Notes: generated by a model from the letters alone, not told the origin. A stretch of 64,000 nucleotides of DNA from Oscillatoria princeps RMCB-10 (GCA_019359235.1 JAHHHT010000026.1:1-64000); one strand, 5' to 3'; shown: positions 8,736 through 18,031, counted from the stretch's first letter. Numbers and translations: made by a program.

Positions 8736-10319
8736 CTAAAAATCAAAGTAAATAAACGGCGGCGTACCCTCAGGAGCGAGCAGCCAAACCGCGAAAAAAC
8801 ACACCGGCACTAGCAAAATCTTCAGAGGCGAATTCAGCTCCACCTTCAAACCGCGATGCAGCACAAAAGACACCGCCATCGCCGCAACTATTGCCTCCAG
8901 CAGCAAAGCCATCTGGAATCGCTGCAAACCAAACCCCTCCACATACACCTTCTCAGCGAACTGCGGATCGGCTGCGTACCCCCACAAGTGCTGGAGCGCC
9001 CAACTAGAATCTTTCAAATTAGGAAGCCGGAAGCAAATCCAAGAAATAAACACCATGCCCTGAGTCAGCGCCCACGCCATCACCACACCGGGAATGCTTC
9101 CCCACCAGATTTTGAGGGCGCTGACGCGATTGGAGAGCGCTTCTGTGAGCCGGTGAACCACCAAAGCGACACCGTGGAGCAATCCCCAAACAATAAATCC
9201 CCAAGCCGCACCGTGCCAAATCCCCGCCACGAGCATCACTATCAGCAAATTCACACAGGTGCGCTTCAATCCCTGGCGAGAGCCGCCGAGAGGAAAATAC
9301 AGGTAATTGCGCAGCCAATCGCCCAAAGTCATGTGCCACTTGCGCCAGAACTCAGCAATGCTCGTGCTAAAATAGGGGAAGTCAAAATTTTCCGGCAGGT
9401 TCAATCCCATCAGCATCGCACAGCCACGGGCAATATCGACATAGCCGCTGAAATCCAAATACAGCTGCAATCCATACGCCAAAGTGGCCAGCCAAATATC
9501 CTGGCTGCCGGCTCGCTGCAAGCTCTCAAAGCTGACATTCACAAACCGGCCCAAATGATCCGCCAGCAAACCCTTTTTCACCGCCCCGCTGGCAATCAGC
9601 CAAAGTCCCTCGGTCAGCTGATCGGGAGTGGGAAATTGCAGCCCTTCCAGCTGTGTGGTAAAATACTGGTAGCGGGTAATCGGCCCGGAAATCAGCTTGG
9701 GAAAGAAGAATTTGTAGGCGGCAAAGGTGATAAAGTCTTTGCTTGCCGGTGCGCCTCGATAAACGTCAATTAAGTAGGCGACACACTCAAATGAGAAAAA
9801 GCTCAGACCCAAGGGAGCCAGCACATTTTCTTTGAACCAGCTGGCGCTTTCTTGCGCCGGCGGCAAATTCAGTAGCTGCCCAACTGTCGCCAGCACAAAG
9901 GGCACATATTTAAACCCCAGCAGCAGCGCCACATTCAAGAAAATCCCCAGGCACAAAATAGTGAGACGCCGGCGATTCCAGGGCTGCTCAGCCTCCAGCA
10001 AGCCGCCCTCCGAGACGCGCTTGTTTTGAGCCGGTTTCCGTGGGGGTTGTCTTCTCACTCCCCCCCTCTCCCCTTGTGGCGAAGGGTGCGGGGGGGATGA
10101 GGGCGAGAAATTGCCGAGAATTGCAAGCTCTCGTCCCAAGCGGAAGTTAATCAAAATGCTGACCAGCAGCAGCGGGATGTACTGAATTTGCAGGGAAGCG
10201 TAGAAAGCCAAACTGGCGCACAGAATCAGCCACAGCCGCCATTGCTGTTGCTGAACCGACCAGTAAACGCCGAGGACGCTCAGAAAGAAAAGCGCGTAGG
10301 GAAGCGATAAAAATTCCAT
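8736..10319 (-). CDS. MBOAT-family O-acyltransferase (AlgI-like)
   Basis: Polytopic membrane protein predicted to pass acyl (usually acetyl) groups across the cytoplasmic membrane for O-acylation of an exported polysaccharide or wall polymer. The 527-residue sequence has MBOAT hallmarks: FFFPKLISGPITRYQYF, YSFD-type SGYVDIARGCAMLMGL, EFWRKWHMTLGDWLRNYLYF, and WHGAAWGFIVWGLLHG with the conserved His. The C-terminal FIYFDF is typical of AlgI relatives. Residues about 71-90 (SPSSPPHPSPQGERGG) are not MBOAT sequence but a dispersed repeat translated in frame, between the second and third membrane segments. With the DUF1574 protein upstream it forms a likely acylation pair. Confidence 0.92.
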   Translation of the reverse strand: MEFLSLPYALFFLSVLGVYWSVQQQQWRLWLILCASLAFYASLQIQYIPLLLVSILINFRLGRELAILGNFSPSSPPHPSPQGERGGVRRQPPRKPAQNKRVSEGGLLEAEQPWNRRRLTILCLGIFLNVALLLGFKYVPFVLATVGQLLNLPPAQESASWFKENVLAPLGLSFFSFECVAYLIDVYRGAPASKDFITFAAYKFFFPKLISGPITRYQYFTTQLEGLQFPTPDQLTEGLWLIASGAVKKGLLADHLGRFVNVSFESLQRAGSQDIWLATLAYGLQLYLDFSGYVDIARGCAMLMGLNLPENFDFPYFSTSIAEFWRKWHMTLGDWLRNYLYFPLGGSRQGLKRTCVNLLIVMLVAGIWHGAAWGFIVWGLLHGVALVVHRLTEALSNRVSALKIWWGSIPGVVMAWALTQGMVFISWICFRLPNLKDSSWALQHLWGYAADPQFAEKVYVEGFGLQRFQMALLLEAIVAAMAVSFVLHRGLKVELNSPLKILLVPVCFFAVWLLAPEGTPPFIYFDF

Positions 10320-10381
10320 GCTAGTGAGTCACTGGGCATTGGTAACTGGACATTCCCTCGTTTCCCAACGAGGAACAAAGA

Positions 10382-10474
10382 CAGGACTTACGCTTGCGCC
10401 TCTATCTGTAGGGTGGGGAGCGCGAAGCGCGTCACCCACCACACACCACATTAAGTGTCGATGCGTAAGTCCTG
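10382..10474. mobile_element. MITE-like element, 93 bp, TIR CAGGACTTACGC
   Basis: Bounded by perfect 12-bp inverted ends (CAGGACTTACGC and GCGTAAGTCCTG) with a hairpin interior (tagggtggggagcgcgaa). A 92-bp second copy lies at 24984-25075. It has no ORF and is consistent with a non-autonomous, transposase-mobilised element. The rest of 10320-10623 shows nothing recognisable. Confidence 0.8.
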
Positions 10475-10623
10475 AAAGAGTGCGGATCGCTCAAGGGAGG
10501 CGTTCCCAGACTGTAGGGGCGGGCGGCACACGGAGACCGCCCCCGAAACAAGAGCAGCGAGGGTAAACTGGGCGGAAGGCAAATTTCTGTCCCAGAGCCA
10601 GACGCCCGATAGGCTCCCGGAAG

Positions 10624-11475
10624 TTATTTTTCGGCATAAAATAAACCGTAGCCGGCAAGGCCGCTTTTTACTAATTTATATTGAGCGATACCGGCCCCCG
10701 CATTTTTGTCTAAAACTTGCAGGGTTGTGGAATTGAGTTTAAAGCGTTTGACCAGCTTTATAAGTGGGTAAGTAAGCCGGCACATATTATAAATCCTTTT
10801 GGAAGAAGGAGTCACCTGTTCGATTTTATCCCAGTAGCTTATATTCTGAAACCCAGCCGCTTCTAAATCGCTGCGGAAACCCTCAATTAAACTCACCGCC
10901 GGCAGCGCAAACCCTTCTTCATATCTCTGCAAATTGATTTCTTCTTCCCGGTTTTGGGGGTCGCGCTGTTTAAACCCATCACACACCGCGATGCGGCCCC
11001 CTTTTCTCAACAGCCTGAATGCTTCCTTCAGGAAGTCGAGTTTATTGTCTGCGTAGCAGATACTCTCTAGCCCCCACACCACATCAAAAGACTCGCTAGC
11101 AAACCCCGTATTTGTAAAGTCTTTTACATAAAATTCCGCCAAGTGTTCCACGCCATTTTCTTTTGCGAGTCTTGTAGCTTCTCGCTGCTGTTTTGGGCTG
11201 ACGGTGACGCCCACCGCTTTACAGCCGATACTCTTGGCTAGCCAAATGGAACTGCCGCCCACGCCACAGCCGGCATCTAAAACAACATCTCCAGCTTTAA
11301 TTGCAGCGGTTTCCGCCAGGAACTTGTTCGTATTGATAAAAGCCTCGTGCAAACTTTTTGTTCCCTTTTCCCACAAGCCATAATGCAAAGAATAGCTGCT
11401 ATAATCTTTATACCAGTGCTTTTGATAAGAGCCTAAGGTAACATCGTAATATTCAGCAATTTTTGCGGTTTCCAT
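10624..11475 (-). CDS. Class I SAM-dependent methyltransferase, sterol/tocopherol-methyltransferase-like
   Basis: A 283-residue small-molecule methyltransferase. The SAM-binding motif I VVLDAGCGVGGSS lies at about 64-76. It is followed by GVTVSPKQQREATRLA, motif DVVWGLESICY, and the LRKGGRIAVCDGF strand. The GVGGSS form and the E-S-I-C-Y segment resemble gamma-tocopherol, sterol and N-methyltransferases that act on lipophilic or amine substrates; the substrate cannot be told from sequence. It lies between the DUF1574 protein and the MBOAT gene on the same strand. It could belong to the same surface-modification unit, though 200-300 bp repeat-bearing gaps separate the genes. Confidence 0.85.
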   Translation of the reverse strand: METAKIAEYYDVTLGSYQKHWYKDYSSYSLHYGLWEKGTKSLHEAFINTNKFLAETAAIKAGDVVLDAGCGVGGSSIWLAKSIGCKAVGVTVSPKQQREATRLAKENGVEHLAEFYVKDFTNTGFASESFDVVWGLESICYADNKLDFLKEAFRLLRKGGRIAVCDGFKQRDPQNREEEINLQRYEEGFALPAVSLIEGFRSDLEAAGFQNISYWDKIEQVTPSSKRIYNMCRLTYPLIKLVKRFKLNSTTLQVLDKNAGAGIAQYKLVKSGLAGYGLFYAEK

Positions 11476-11576
11476 GTTTTTTTATTAAACCCTACAGGAG
11501 CGAATTCATCTTACCTCTTTTGGGAAGATTTGTCAAACAAAACTAACGTTGACTTTCCGCAGCGCCAGGGGAGAGG

Positions 11577-11623
11577 GAGGCAGAGCCTCCAAGGGAGGCG
11601 TTCCCAGGCTCCGCCTGGGAACG
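11577..11623. repeat. Double palindrome: GGAGGCAGAGCCTCC + CGTTCCCAGGC...GCCTGGGAACG
   Basis: Two adjacent hairpins joined by AAGGGAGG. The same two-hairpin unit recurs at 19677-19723 (order reversed), 39625-39671 (variant) and 55487-55533. Single TTCCCAGGC hairpins occur at 24690 and 30565, and one lies inside the kinase gene at about 23595. It lies in the 215-bp gap between the methyltransferase and DUF1574 genes. Confidence 0.85.
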
Positions 11624-11690
11624 AGGGTTAGCGAGGGTTTGCAGGGGCGACGCTTGCGGTCGCCCGAACCGAGGAACCGCAAACCAGTTC

Positions 11691-14600
11691 CTACTCCCGT
11701 CGCGCCGTTTCGCCGTCAGCAGAAGGCCAGGGAATTATCGGGTCTTGCCCCAGTCGTTTGGAAACTTCGTAAGCACCGAAGCGATTCAGGTGGCTGGGGT
11801 CAGAAAAGAATTCATTCTGGGCCGGCCACAGCTCTGACAGGTCGCGGAAAACAAATTTCTGTTCCATCGACAGGCGCACCATGTGCTCGCGGAATTCCTG
11901 CTCGTACCGCTGGCGTGCGGAATCCAAGTAGTCTTCAGTCAGCGGCACATTGACAAAGACAAGGGGAATCTGGCGCGAGCTGAGAAACAGGAGAACAGTT
12001 TTAAAAGCAGCGGTTTGCCGGCCTGCCACCTGGAACGAGTCGTAGTCAGCGTCAAAACTGCCAGAGACTCTGGGATGTTTTTTATAGTAAGTGGTTGGAT
12101 TGAAGCGCACCGGCAGAGGCAGGAACCCGTTGCTGTCCACCGAAACAACAACCTGATTCCCAGCAGGCGTTTCGGCGTCTGCGGCTTCTTTTTGTTGGGA
12201 AGCAGGCTCGTCGGGTGAGTTGGCGATCGAGAGAGACTTGGATGTGAGTGTCTGAGCCATCTGCTGCTGCAACAGGGCTTTCAGCTGGTCGCGCCGGGGA
12301 TAGGTAGCAGAAAAGCCGGCCAGCCTTTCATTGAGCCAGGTGCCGATTTCTTGATAGCTGCTCCTCCAAAATGTCTCAGCCACAGGCAAGCCTGCAGACG
12401 CGCCGGCTTCAGACTCCCCGGACTCAGAAGATTTCGCCCCTTTGGGAGTGACGACGGGGCGCTTTCCGGACGCCAGCCGTTTGTAGCCTTCAGAAAGGGC
12501 GATGCCGTTGTAAGTAACATCCACCCGACCGCTGTTGAGAGCCCGCGCTCCGTCCGCCCACAGAACCAGTTTCGGCAGCCCGTCAGGCTGGAGGATTTCT
12601 CTGAGCAGCAAATCTACCACTTGCGCCGTAGCGCCGTTTATGCCGAAGTTAAAGATCTTCAGCCCGCGATACCCCTCCTGGTTCAGGGCTTTTTGCAGCG
12701 TCAGCGGATCGACTCCCCGCAGGGCGCGGGAGCTGCCCACAATCATGATGTCTGGCCTTCCCACTTCTTCCAGGTACTTCTGATAGATAGCCAGCTGCCC
12801 GTCGAGCTGCCGGCTGTTGAAGCTGGGGTAGTCGGAGGATTCCGGAACGCAGCGCTCTGGGTCGATATCGCCGCCTGTCGTCTGGCAGTTGCCGGCAATA
12901 GTGACCTCGCTCTCACCCTGCTGGGTAAACCCAGAGGCATTAAACACAGACCGGTCGTCGGTTTTGGATTTCGGCAGTTCGATTTGGGGCAGGGGCACTG
13001 ACACGGTTGGTGCCGGCAGCTGGGGGTTGACATTTACCGGCTTTTGCGCTAACGCTTGTGGGTCAGCCTGATTGAAGCGGGAGCGCAGCAGTGCGCCGAG
13101 CACCCAGTCCGTTTGCAGGGTGAGGAGCAATCCCAGGGTGCCCCAGACTACGGCCACCCACGCCCCTTGGGGAGTGACTTGACGGGCTAGGGGGTTGCTC
13201 GGCACAAACACTTGCGAGCGAACCAGCACAAGCTGCACCGCCTCAACGAGTTTCTCCTGGAGCTTCCCCTCACCGGCATCGTTCTCCTCCGGCTTCAGGT
13301 CGGGACGGAAAACCAGCTCGCCCGGTTCAGACAGCAAATAGCCAGAACCCGTGACTGGGGCGGCGAGCTCTTCAGGTGGCTCAGCTTTGACCTTGCTGGG
13401 GCGGGCCACAAAATCCGCGCCGTAGCGCCAGAGGGGCAGCTTGGCACCGGCACGGCGTCCGTAGACTCGCAGCCCAGTAATTCCCGGGAGTTGCAGCTGG
13501 CGCAGGAACCTGGCCACTGGCGGGCCCACCCGACTTTGTTGGGGGCAGACTGAGGCGTCGCTGATCACGTGCAGCAAGTCGCCTTTTTGCAGTACCTGAA
13601 CCATGATGCCGCCGGTCGCCAGTTTGAGATTCAAATTTGAATTGATCACCCGGTCGAGCAAAAAAGTGAGCGCGGCAATATCTCCGCGATAGGCCAGTTC
13701 CAGGGCTGTTTCTGCTTTGGCCGGCTCCTTGGAAGCGGGTAAATCCAGCCAGTGTATCCAAACCGGCGACTCTTCTTGAGCCAGAAGCGTTTCAGCTGAA
13801 ATCAACAGCTGGCTTTCTAAGTAATTCTCAGAAGCTTTGACGCCGTAAATCGTGGCGGCGTGGATGCCTTGAGGGGCGATGCTTTGCAGCACCGGCAGCA
13901 CAGCAGCCACGCACAGGTGCTTGTCCGGCGCTTCCAAGCCTGGGGTGGGCGAACTTTCCTTGCGAGAGCACAGCAGGTGGAGCGTCGATTCCTGCAGCGC
14001 CGCTTTCACGGCCACTTTCTGAGCAGCTAAAGCGCGATTGAGCAGCGCAGCGATCGCCTGGACGTCACCCCAGCTAGCCCACGCCCTAAGCAGATCCTCA
14101 GTCGGAGTCAGGTTGACGCGCACAACCCACTCAGGTTTCGCCTCACCGCTGACTCGCCCGACGATCGACGCCGACTTGAACTCTTTGAGAAATTCCCCGA
14201 CCGGCGTATCTAACAGCGCCCGCAACCGCCTGACAATCGGTTCTTCTAGCAAAGACGGTTCCGGACTGTAGGCGGACTCGCACACCACCCACAGGCGCTT
14301 GCGCGACGGTGGCGCTGACTGTGCCTGCAGTGCTCCAGAGCTTTGCTTTGACTCCAGAAACGCGGTGGGGGCGGGCTCAAACTCTTTGACGCTGCACCGC
14401 ACCGCAATCCCGAACGGACTGAGGCTTTCGCTGAGATGGCGGGCGATGGCGTCTGCTTGCGCCTCTGGCGTTTGATGCCGGCTGGCCCGCCTCCGGGCCT
14501 TTACTTGGCCAGAACGAGGCGGCTCGGGGGTGCCTGTGGCTGCCGGTGGCTGCAGTTGGGTTCCGGAAGTTTCCAGTGCCGGCAGGTCCGACGCCGAGCT

Positions 14601-14996
14601 AGCGGCTGGGATCGCTAGTGCCGGAGTGGGCGGTAAGGCATCTGCCGGCGCAGAAGGCTTGTCCCGCTCCAGATATCGGTCTAGCTGCTGGGGATCGAGC
14701 CTCACCGTCCAGTCCGGGCGATTGTGGCCAAACTCCCGACCGGAAAGAAATATCTGGTATATCCGGGGCTGGTCCGGTAGGCGAAGGGTTTCCAGCGGGG
14801 TCGCCGCCAGTGCCCGGGCGAACCCCCGCACGGCGAACGACACATCCGGACAGGGTGTGCCCTCACACAGAAGGTACAAGTTATTCCCGCGCAGCCGGAC
14901 TTGCACTCGCACTTCTGGCAGTCCTAAGGCACTTGACGCCCACTCGTTTAGAGTGGGCTGGCTGCTTGCCCCGACACGCTCATCCACTTTCAACAT
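11691..14996 (-). CDS. DUF1574-type large membrane-anchored SGNH/AlgX-like protein
   Basis: An 1101-residue protein of a cyanobacterial family that commonly travels with MBOAT acyltransferases. The N-terminal 580 residues are several repeats of a roughly 130-residue module built around LYLLCE/LWVVCE/LHLLCS strands and R-V-x-G segments. A single membrane helix (AWVAVVWGTLGLLLTL) lies near residues 605-625. The C-terminal 350 residues are SGNH-like: GSSRALRGVDP (near 750), LVLWADGARALNSG, and SDPSHLNRFGAYEVSKRL (near 1065) with the Asp/His pair. By analogy with AlgX/AlgJ it may hand acetyl groups from the MBOAT protein to a polymer outside the membrane. That role is inferred. Confidence 0.85.
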   Translation of the reverse strand: MLKVDERVGASSQPTLNEWASSALGLPEVRVQVRLRGNNLYLLCEGTPCPDVSFAVRGFARALAATPLETLRLPDQPRIYQIFLSGREFGHNRPDWTVRLDPQQLDRYLERDKPSAPADALPPTPALAIPAASSASDLPALETSGTQLQPPAATGTPEPPRSGQVKARRRASRHQTPEAQADAIARHLSESLSPFGIAVRCSVKEFEPAPTAFLESKQSSGALQAQSAPPSRKRLWVVCESAYSPEPSLLEEPIVRRLRALLDTPVGEFLKEFKSASIVGRVSGEAKPEWVVRVNLTPTEDLLRAWASWGDVQAIAALLNRALAAQKVAVKAALQESTLHLLCSRKESSPTPGLEAPDKHLCVAAVLPVLQSIAPQGIHAATIYGVKASENYLESQLLISAETLLAQEESPVWIHWLDLPASKEPAKAETALELAYRGDIAALTFLLDRVINSNLNLKLATGGIMVQVLQKGDLLHVISDASVCPQQSRVGPPVARFLRQLQLPGITGLRVYGRRAGAKLPLWRYGADFVARPSKVKAEPPEELAAPVTGSGYLLSEPGELVFRPDLKPEENDAGEGKLQEKLVEAVQLVLVRSQVFVPSNPLARQVTPQGAWVAVVWGTLGLLLTLQTDWVLGALLRSRFNQADPQALAQKPVNVNPQLPAPTVSVPLPQIELPKSKTDDRSVFNASGFTQQGESEVTIAGNCQTTGGDIDPERCVPESSDYPSFNSRQLDGQLAIYQKYLEEVGRPDIMIVGSSRALRGVDPLTLQKALNQEGYRGLKIFNFGINGATAQVVDLLLREILQPDGLPKLVLWADGARALNSGRVDVTYNGIALSEGYKRLASGKRPVVTPKGAKSSESGESEAGASAGLPVAETFWRSSYQEIGTWLNERLAGFSATYPRRDQLKALLQQQMAQTLTSKSLSIANSPDEPASQQKEAADAETPAGNQVVVSVDSNGFLPLPVRFNPTTYYKKHPRVSGSFDADYDSFQVAGRQTAAFKTVLLFLSSRQIPLVFVNVPLTEDYLDSARQRYEQEFREHMVRLSMEQKFVFRDLSELWPAQNEFFSDPSHLNRFGAYEVSKRLGQDPIIPWPSADGETARRE

Positions 14997-15223
14997 TAGC
15001 GTCGCAGTACCTGCTAGTCGTTTCTATCCTTAGGAATAGCGCACCTGCCCTGTCTTTTGGCATAGTTGTTGGTGAGCTTGGCGCTTGCGCCCAGAAATTC
15101 CCACCCTCGCGTTTTTGGAAGTTACAGATGCTATTCCCTAGCCAAACCGTATCAGAAACTAATGCATTTGACACCCCTTCAAACAGGCATTGCCCGCCTA
15201 CTAGCGCCGGCTTCCCCTCGGAC

Positions 15224-15403
15224 ATGCTGTTGAGCTTGGCGACAGTGCCGGTACTCCTCGGCTTGTGGGGGGGTAAAGCCCTCACCGCCCTGATGCGGGA
15301 CATCGGTGAGGCGTCCGAGGAAGTCTTTCGGGGTCAGCGCCTCCCCGTCCTGAATTTTCCCACAGCCCCTGCTGCCGGCGAGCAAACATCCGATTCGGAT
15401 TGA
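15224..15403 (+). CDS. Small single-helix membrane protein, 59 aa
   Basis: Starts at ATG 15224 with a hydrophobic N-terminal helix (LLSLATVPVLLGLWGGKAL). A conserved-looking soluble tail follows, GEASEEVFRGQRLPVLNFP, then an acidic end. I recall short cyanobacterial proteins with the same helix plus EE(V/I)FRG(D/E)RLP tail, function unknown. The open frame extends far upstream, but that part overlaps the DUF1574 gene and has no coding character. It is divergent from DUF1574. No strong ribosome binding site was seen. Confidence 0.55.
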   Translation: MLLSLATVPVLLGLWGGKALTALMRDIGEASEEVFRGQRLPVLNFPTAPAAGEQTSDSD

Positions 15404-15732
15404 GACGCCAAAGCATGGGGAGAGGCGGGAATGGGGAGCATCTGCCGCACAGGCATTTAACAGGCTAAATATTATAGCACAGCGGCTGCAGGGTTTCTGC
15501 CACCCCTCTCTCCGGTTAATTTATACCCAAAATACGTCCGGTAATATCCGGTTAATTGCCTGCTGCACCCTTCTCAGCGAAGCCCCTGTTTTTAAGGAAA
15601 GCGTCCAGCCTGATGTTCTACAATTCAGGATATATTAGCGATGTGCGGTCAGCGGCGATCAGTTACCGCCCCGCATTGATAATAAAAGTAATCAAACGTA
15701 AATTATCTGAATTGCCGGGCAAGTTTTGCAAC
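15404..15732. other. Intergenic stretch, nothing recognised
   Basis: Lies between the small membrane-protein gene and the 3' end of the convergent histidine kinase. No coding-like ORF or known repeat was seen. Confidence 0.4.
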
Positions 15733-15757
15733 AGAAAAGGCGACCGCACGAGTCGCC
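15733..15757 (-). terminator. Probable Rho-independent terminator of the GAF histidine kinase
   Basis: On the minus strand GGCGAC, a 7-nt loop and GTCGCC form a GC-rich stem followed by TTTTCTGTT. It is about 30 bp past the kinase stop codon. Confidence 0.65.
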
Positions 15758-15787
15758 CCCACCCCCCCTGTCCCTTGCTTCTCCCGA

Positions 15788-18031
15788 TCAACAGGAAGCG
15801 ACAGCTGCCGGTGCTGAGACGGCTGAGCTTGGCGCAACCGCACCGGCACAAAGGCGCAGGTTTTGCCGCAGGGGGATTTCAATGCAGAATTCCGTCCCCT
15901 GTCCCGGTTGGGAGTGACAGGTGAGGCAGCCACCGTGCTTGTCCGCCACAATCTGATAGCTGATCGACAGTCCCAGTCCCGTACCCTTTCCCACCGGCTT
16001 GGTGGTGAAAAACGGATTAAACAGTCGGGTTTTGACAGATTCTGACATTCCCGGGCCATTATCACTAATCCGCACCGTCACGCAATCGGGGTGCTTTACT
16101 TCTGTGCGAATGCGAATCGTGGGAATTGGGCACTGGGCATTGGGCATGGGCAAAAGCTGTTTTTTCCCATGCCCGGTGCCCAATGCCCCATTCGCTTCTT
16201 CCAGTGCGTCAATCGCATTGCTGATAATATTCATAAACACCTGATTGAGCTGTCCGGCGTAGCACTCCACCGGCGGCAGAAGGCAGTACTCCTTAACGAT
16301 GGCAATGCCGGGACGGCTGCCGTTAGGCTTGAGCCGGTTTTGCAGAATCAGCAGCGTGTTGTCGATCCCCTCGTGCAAATTGACCGGCTTCATTTCTGCT
16401 TGGTCAATTCGCGAGAAATTCCGCAGCGAAAGCACAATCTCGCGAATCCGCTCAGCCCCTATTTTCATCGACGACAAGAGTTTGGGCAAATCCTCACTTA
16501 GGAAATCCAGGTCAATGGTTTCGCAGTGTTCCTGGATTTCTGGGGCTGGGTGGGGATAGGATTTTTGGTAGAGCCGCACCAGGTCTAGCAATTCTTGGAT
16601 GTAGTTGTGAGCGTAGTTTAGATTGCCATAAATAAAGTTAACAGGGTTGTTAATTTCGTGCGCCACACCGGCAACCAGCTCGCCCAGGGCGGACATCTTT
16701 TCCGTTTGAATTAACTGCATCTGGCTTTGCTTGAGATCGTGCAGGAGCTGGGTCAGCTGCACGGCTTGAGCGGTGGCTTTGGCAGCGGCAGCCTTGGCGC
16801 GGGCGTAGAGCTTGGCCTGCTGAATGGAAATGGCCAGCTGGTCGGCAACGGCTTGGGCTAACTTCTGGTCGTTTTTAGACCAGTAGCGAGTGTAAGAGCA
16901 CTGGTTGATATAGAGAATTGCCTGCAGTTCATCGCCGGCACAGACCGGCACAACGAGGGACGATTTGATGGTTGCCTTCTGGTATTCCGGGTTATTCGGG
17001 CCAATGCGGGGGTCTTTGGTCACGTCCGAGATCACAACCATTTGCCGGTGTTCGATCACCCACTGCGTAATCGGCCCGTGAGTGTCAAAATCATCTATAG
17101 AAGGAGAGCAGCTGTCCCGGCAAACCTCAAGCAGGTGCCGGCGTCGGAAGGCCACCTCGCAGGTTGGGGTTTCCAAGCCATCTTCCCAGAGCGGTTGGGT
17201 GTGCGAGCACGAATCCCCATCTTCAACTAAATGGACGAGGCACCTTTCTGCCTTCAAGGCTTCCACCAGCTGGGCGATCGCCGAGTTGAGGATTGTCTCC
17301 AGATTCAAACTCTGGCGGGTTTGGGTGGTGATTTGGTTGATCAGTCGCTCTCGCTGGGCTTGTTTTTCGGTTTGCTCGTAAAGTTGGGCTTGGCGAATGG
17401 CAATTTCTAGCTGTTGCGCGATCGATTGCAGGAATTCCATTTCGCCCGCCGTCCACTGCCGGGGCCGGTCGGAGAGGCAGGCAATAAAGCCTGTCCAGCC
17501 GGTTTGATTTTTTACCGGAACCAGCAGGTTGGCGGTAGCGCCGAGCAGGTGCGGCGGCGGCTGGCACTGGCTTCTCGTTGCGGGCTGGGGTGCTGCCAGC
17601 CGGCGCACCGGCAATCGGGACATCAGTCTGGCAATCGCACCCACGCCCTGCGGGTTGGAGTCGGGGCCATAGTTGACGATTAAGGCACCCTCAGCGATTG
17701 CGGTTGCGGCTGAGCCAAAGCTTTCCAGGGGGTAATACCCTAACTGGGAGGGTTTTTGATTGCCACAAGTCCGCTCGCAGACCACTTGCACTCGCTGCGT
17801 ATCGTTGAAGTACCACAGAAAACAGCAGCGATCCACCAACAGCCGGGTGGCCACTTCATCCACTGCCGTCTGCAGCACCACTTTCAACTCCAGCGAGTTG
17901 CGGATGCGGTCAATAATTTTTCGTAACAGGGCGCTTTGCTTGTCAGGAACTCGAATCTGACTAAGTTGCACTTCATTGGGGAAGGCAAAAGCCGAGGATA
18001 GCCGCTGGAAAAAAGAGTGAGCGCTCACCAT
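15788..18031 (-). CDS. Sensor histidine kinase with two GAF domains
   Basis: A 747-residue soluble kinase. GAF1 (about 40-205) and GAF2 (about 240-400) each have the DRCCFLWY / ERCLVHLV core and FLQSIAQQLEIAIRQA / LAQAVADQLAISIQQA closing helices. A coiled coil (about 405-440) leads to the HisKA box ELVAGVAHEINNPVNFIYGN with the phospho-acceptor His near residue 457. The ATPase domain has NIISNAIDAL, DNGPGMS and GKGTGLGLSIS. No membrane helix is present. The GAF domains lack an obvious bilin-binding Cys-His pair. An in-frame low-complexity insert (about 16111-16200, residues ALGTGHGKKQLLPMPNAQ) lies between the N and G1 boxes. The output partner is not adjacent. Confidence 0.92.
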   Translation of the reverse strand: MVSAHSFFQRLSSAFAFPNEVQLSQIRVPDKQSALLRKIIDRIRNSLELKVVLQTAVDEVATRLLVDRCCFLWYFNDTQRVQVVCERTCGNQKPSQLGYYPLESFGSAATAIAEGALIVNYGPDSNPQGVGAIARLMSRLPVRRLAAPQPATRSQCQPPPHLLGATANLLVPVKNQTGWTGFIACLSDRPRQWTAGEMEFLQSIAQQLEIAIRQAQLYEQTEKQAQRERLINQITTQTRQSLNLETILNSAIAQLVEALKAERCLVHLVEDGDSCSHTQPLWEDGLETPTCEVAFRRRHLLEVCRDSCSPSIDDFDTHGPITQWVIEHRQMVVISDVTKDPRIGPNNPEYQKATIKSSLVVPVCAGDELQAILYINQCSYTRYWSKNDQKLAQAVADQLAISIQQAKLYARAKAAAAKATAQAVQLTQLLHDLKQSQMQLIQTEKMSALGELVAGVAHEINNPVNFIYGNLNYAHNYIQELLDLVRLYQKSYPHPAPEIQEHCETIDLDFLSEDLPKLLSSMKIGAERIREIVLSLRNFSRIDQAEMKPVNLHEGIDNTLLILQNRLKPNGSRPGIAIVKEYCLLPPVECYAGQLNQVFMNIISNAIDALEEANGALGTGHGKKQLLPMPNAQCPIPTIRIRTEVKHPDCVTVRISDNGPGMSESVKTRLFNPFFTTKPVGKGTGLGLSISYQIVADKHGGCLTCHSQPGQGTEFCIEIPLRQNLRLCAGAVAPSSAVSAPAAVASC

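Noticed and set aside
14618-15223. Upstream extension of the small 15224 ORF
   Set aside because: It is antisense to the 5' end of the DUF1574 gene and has no coding character of its own.
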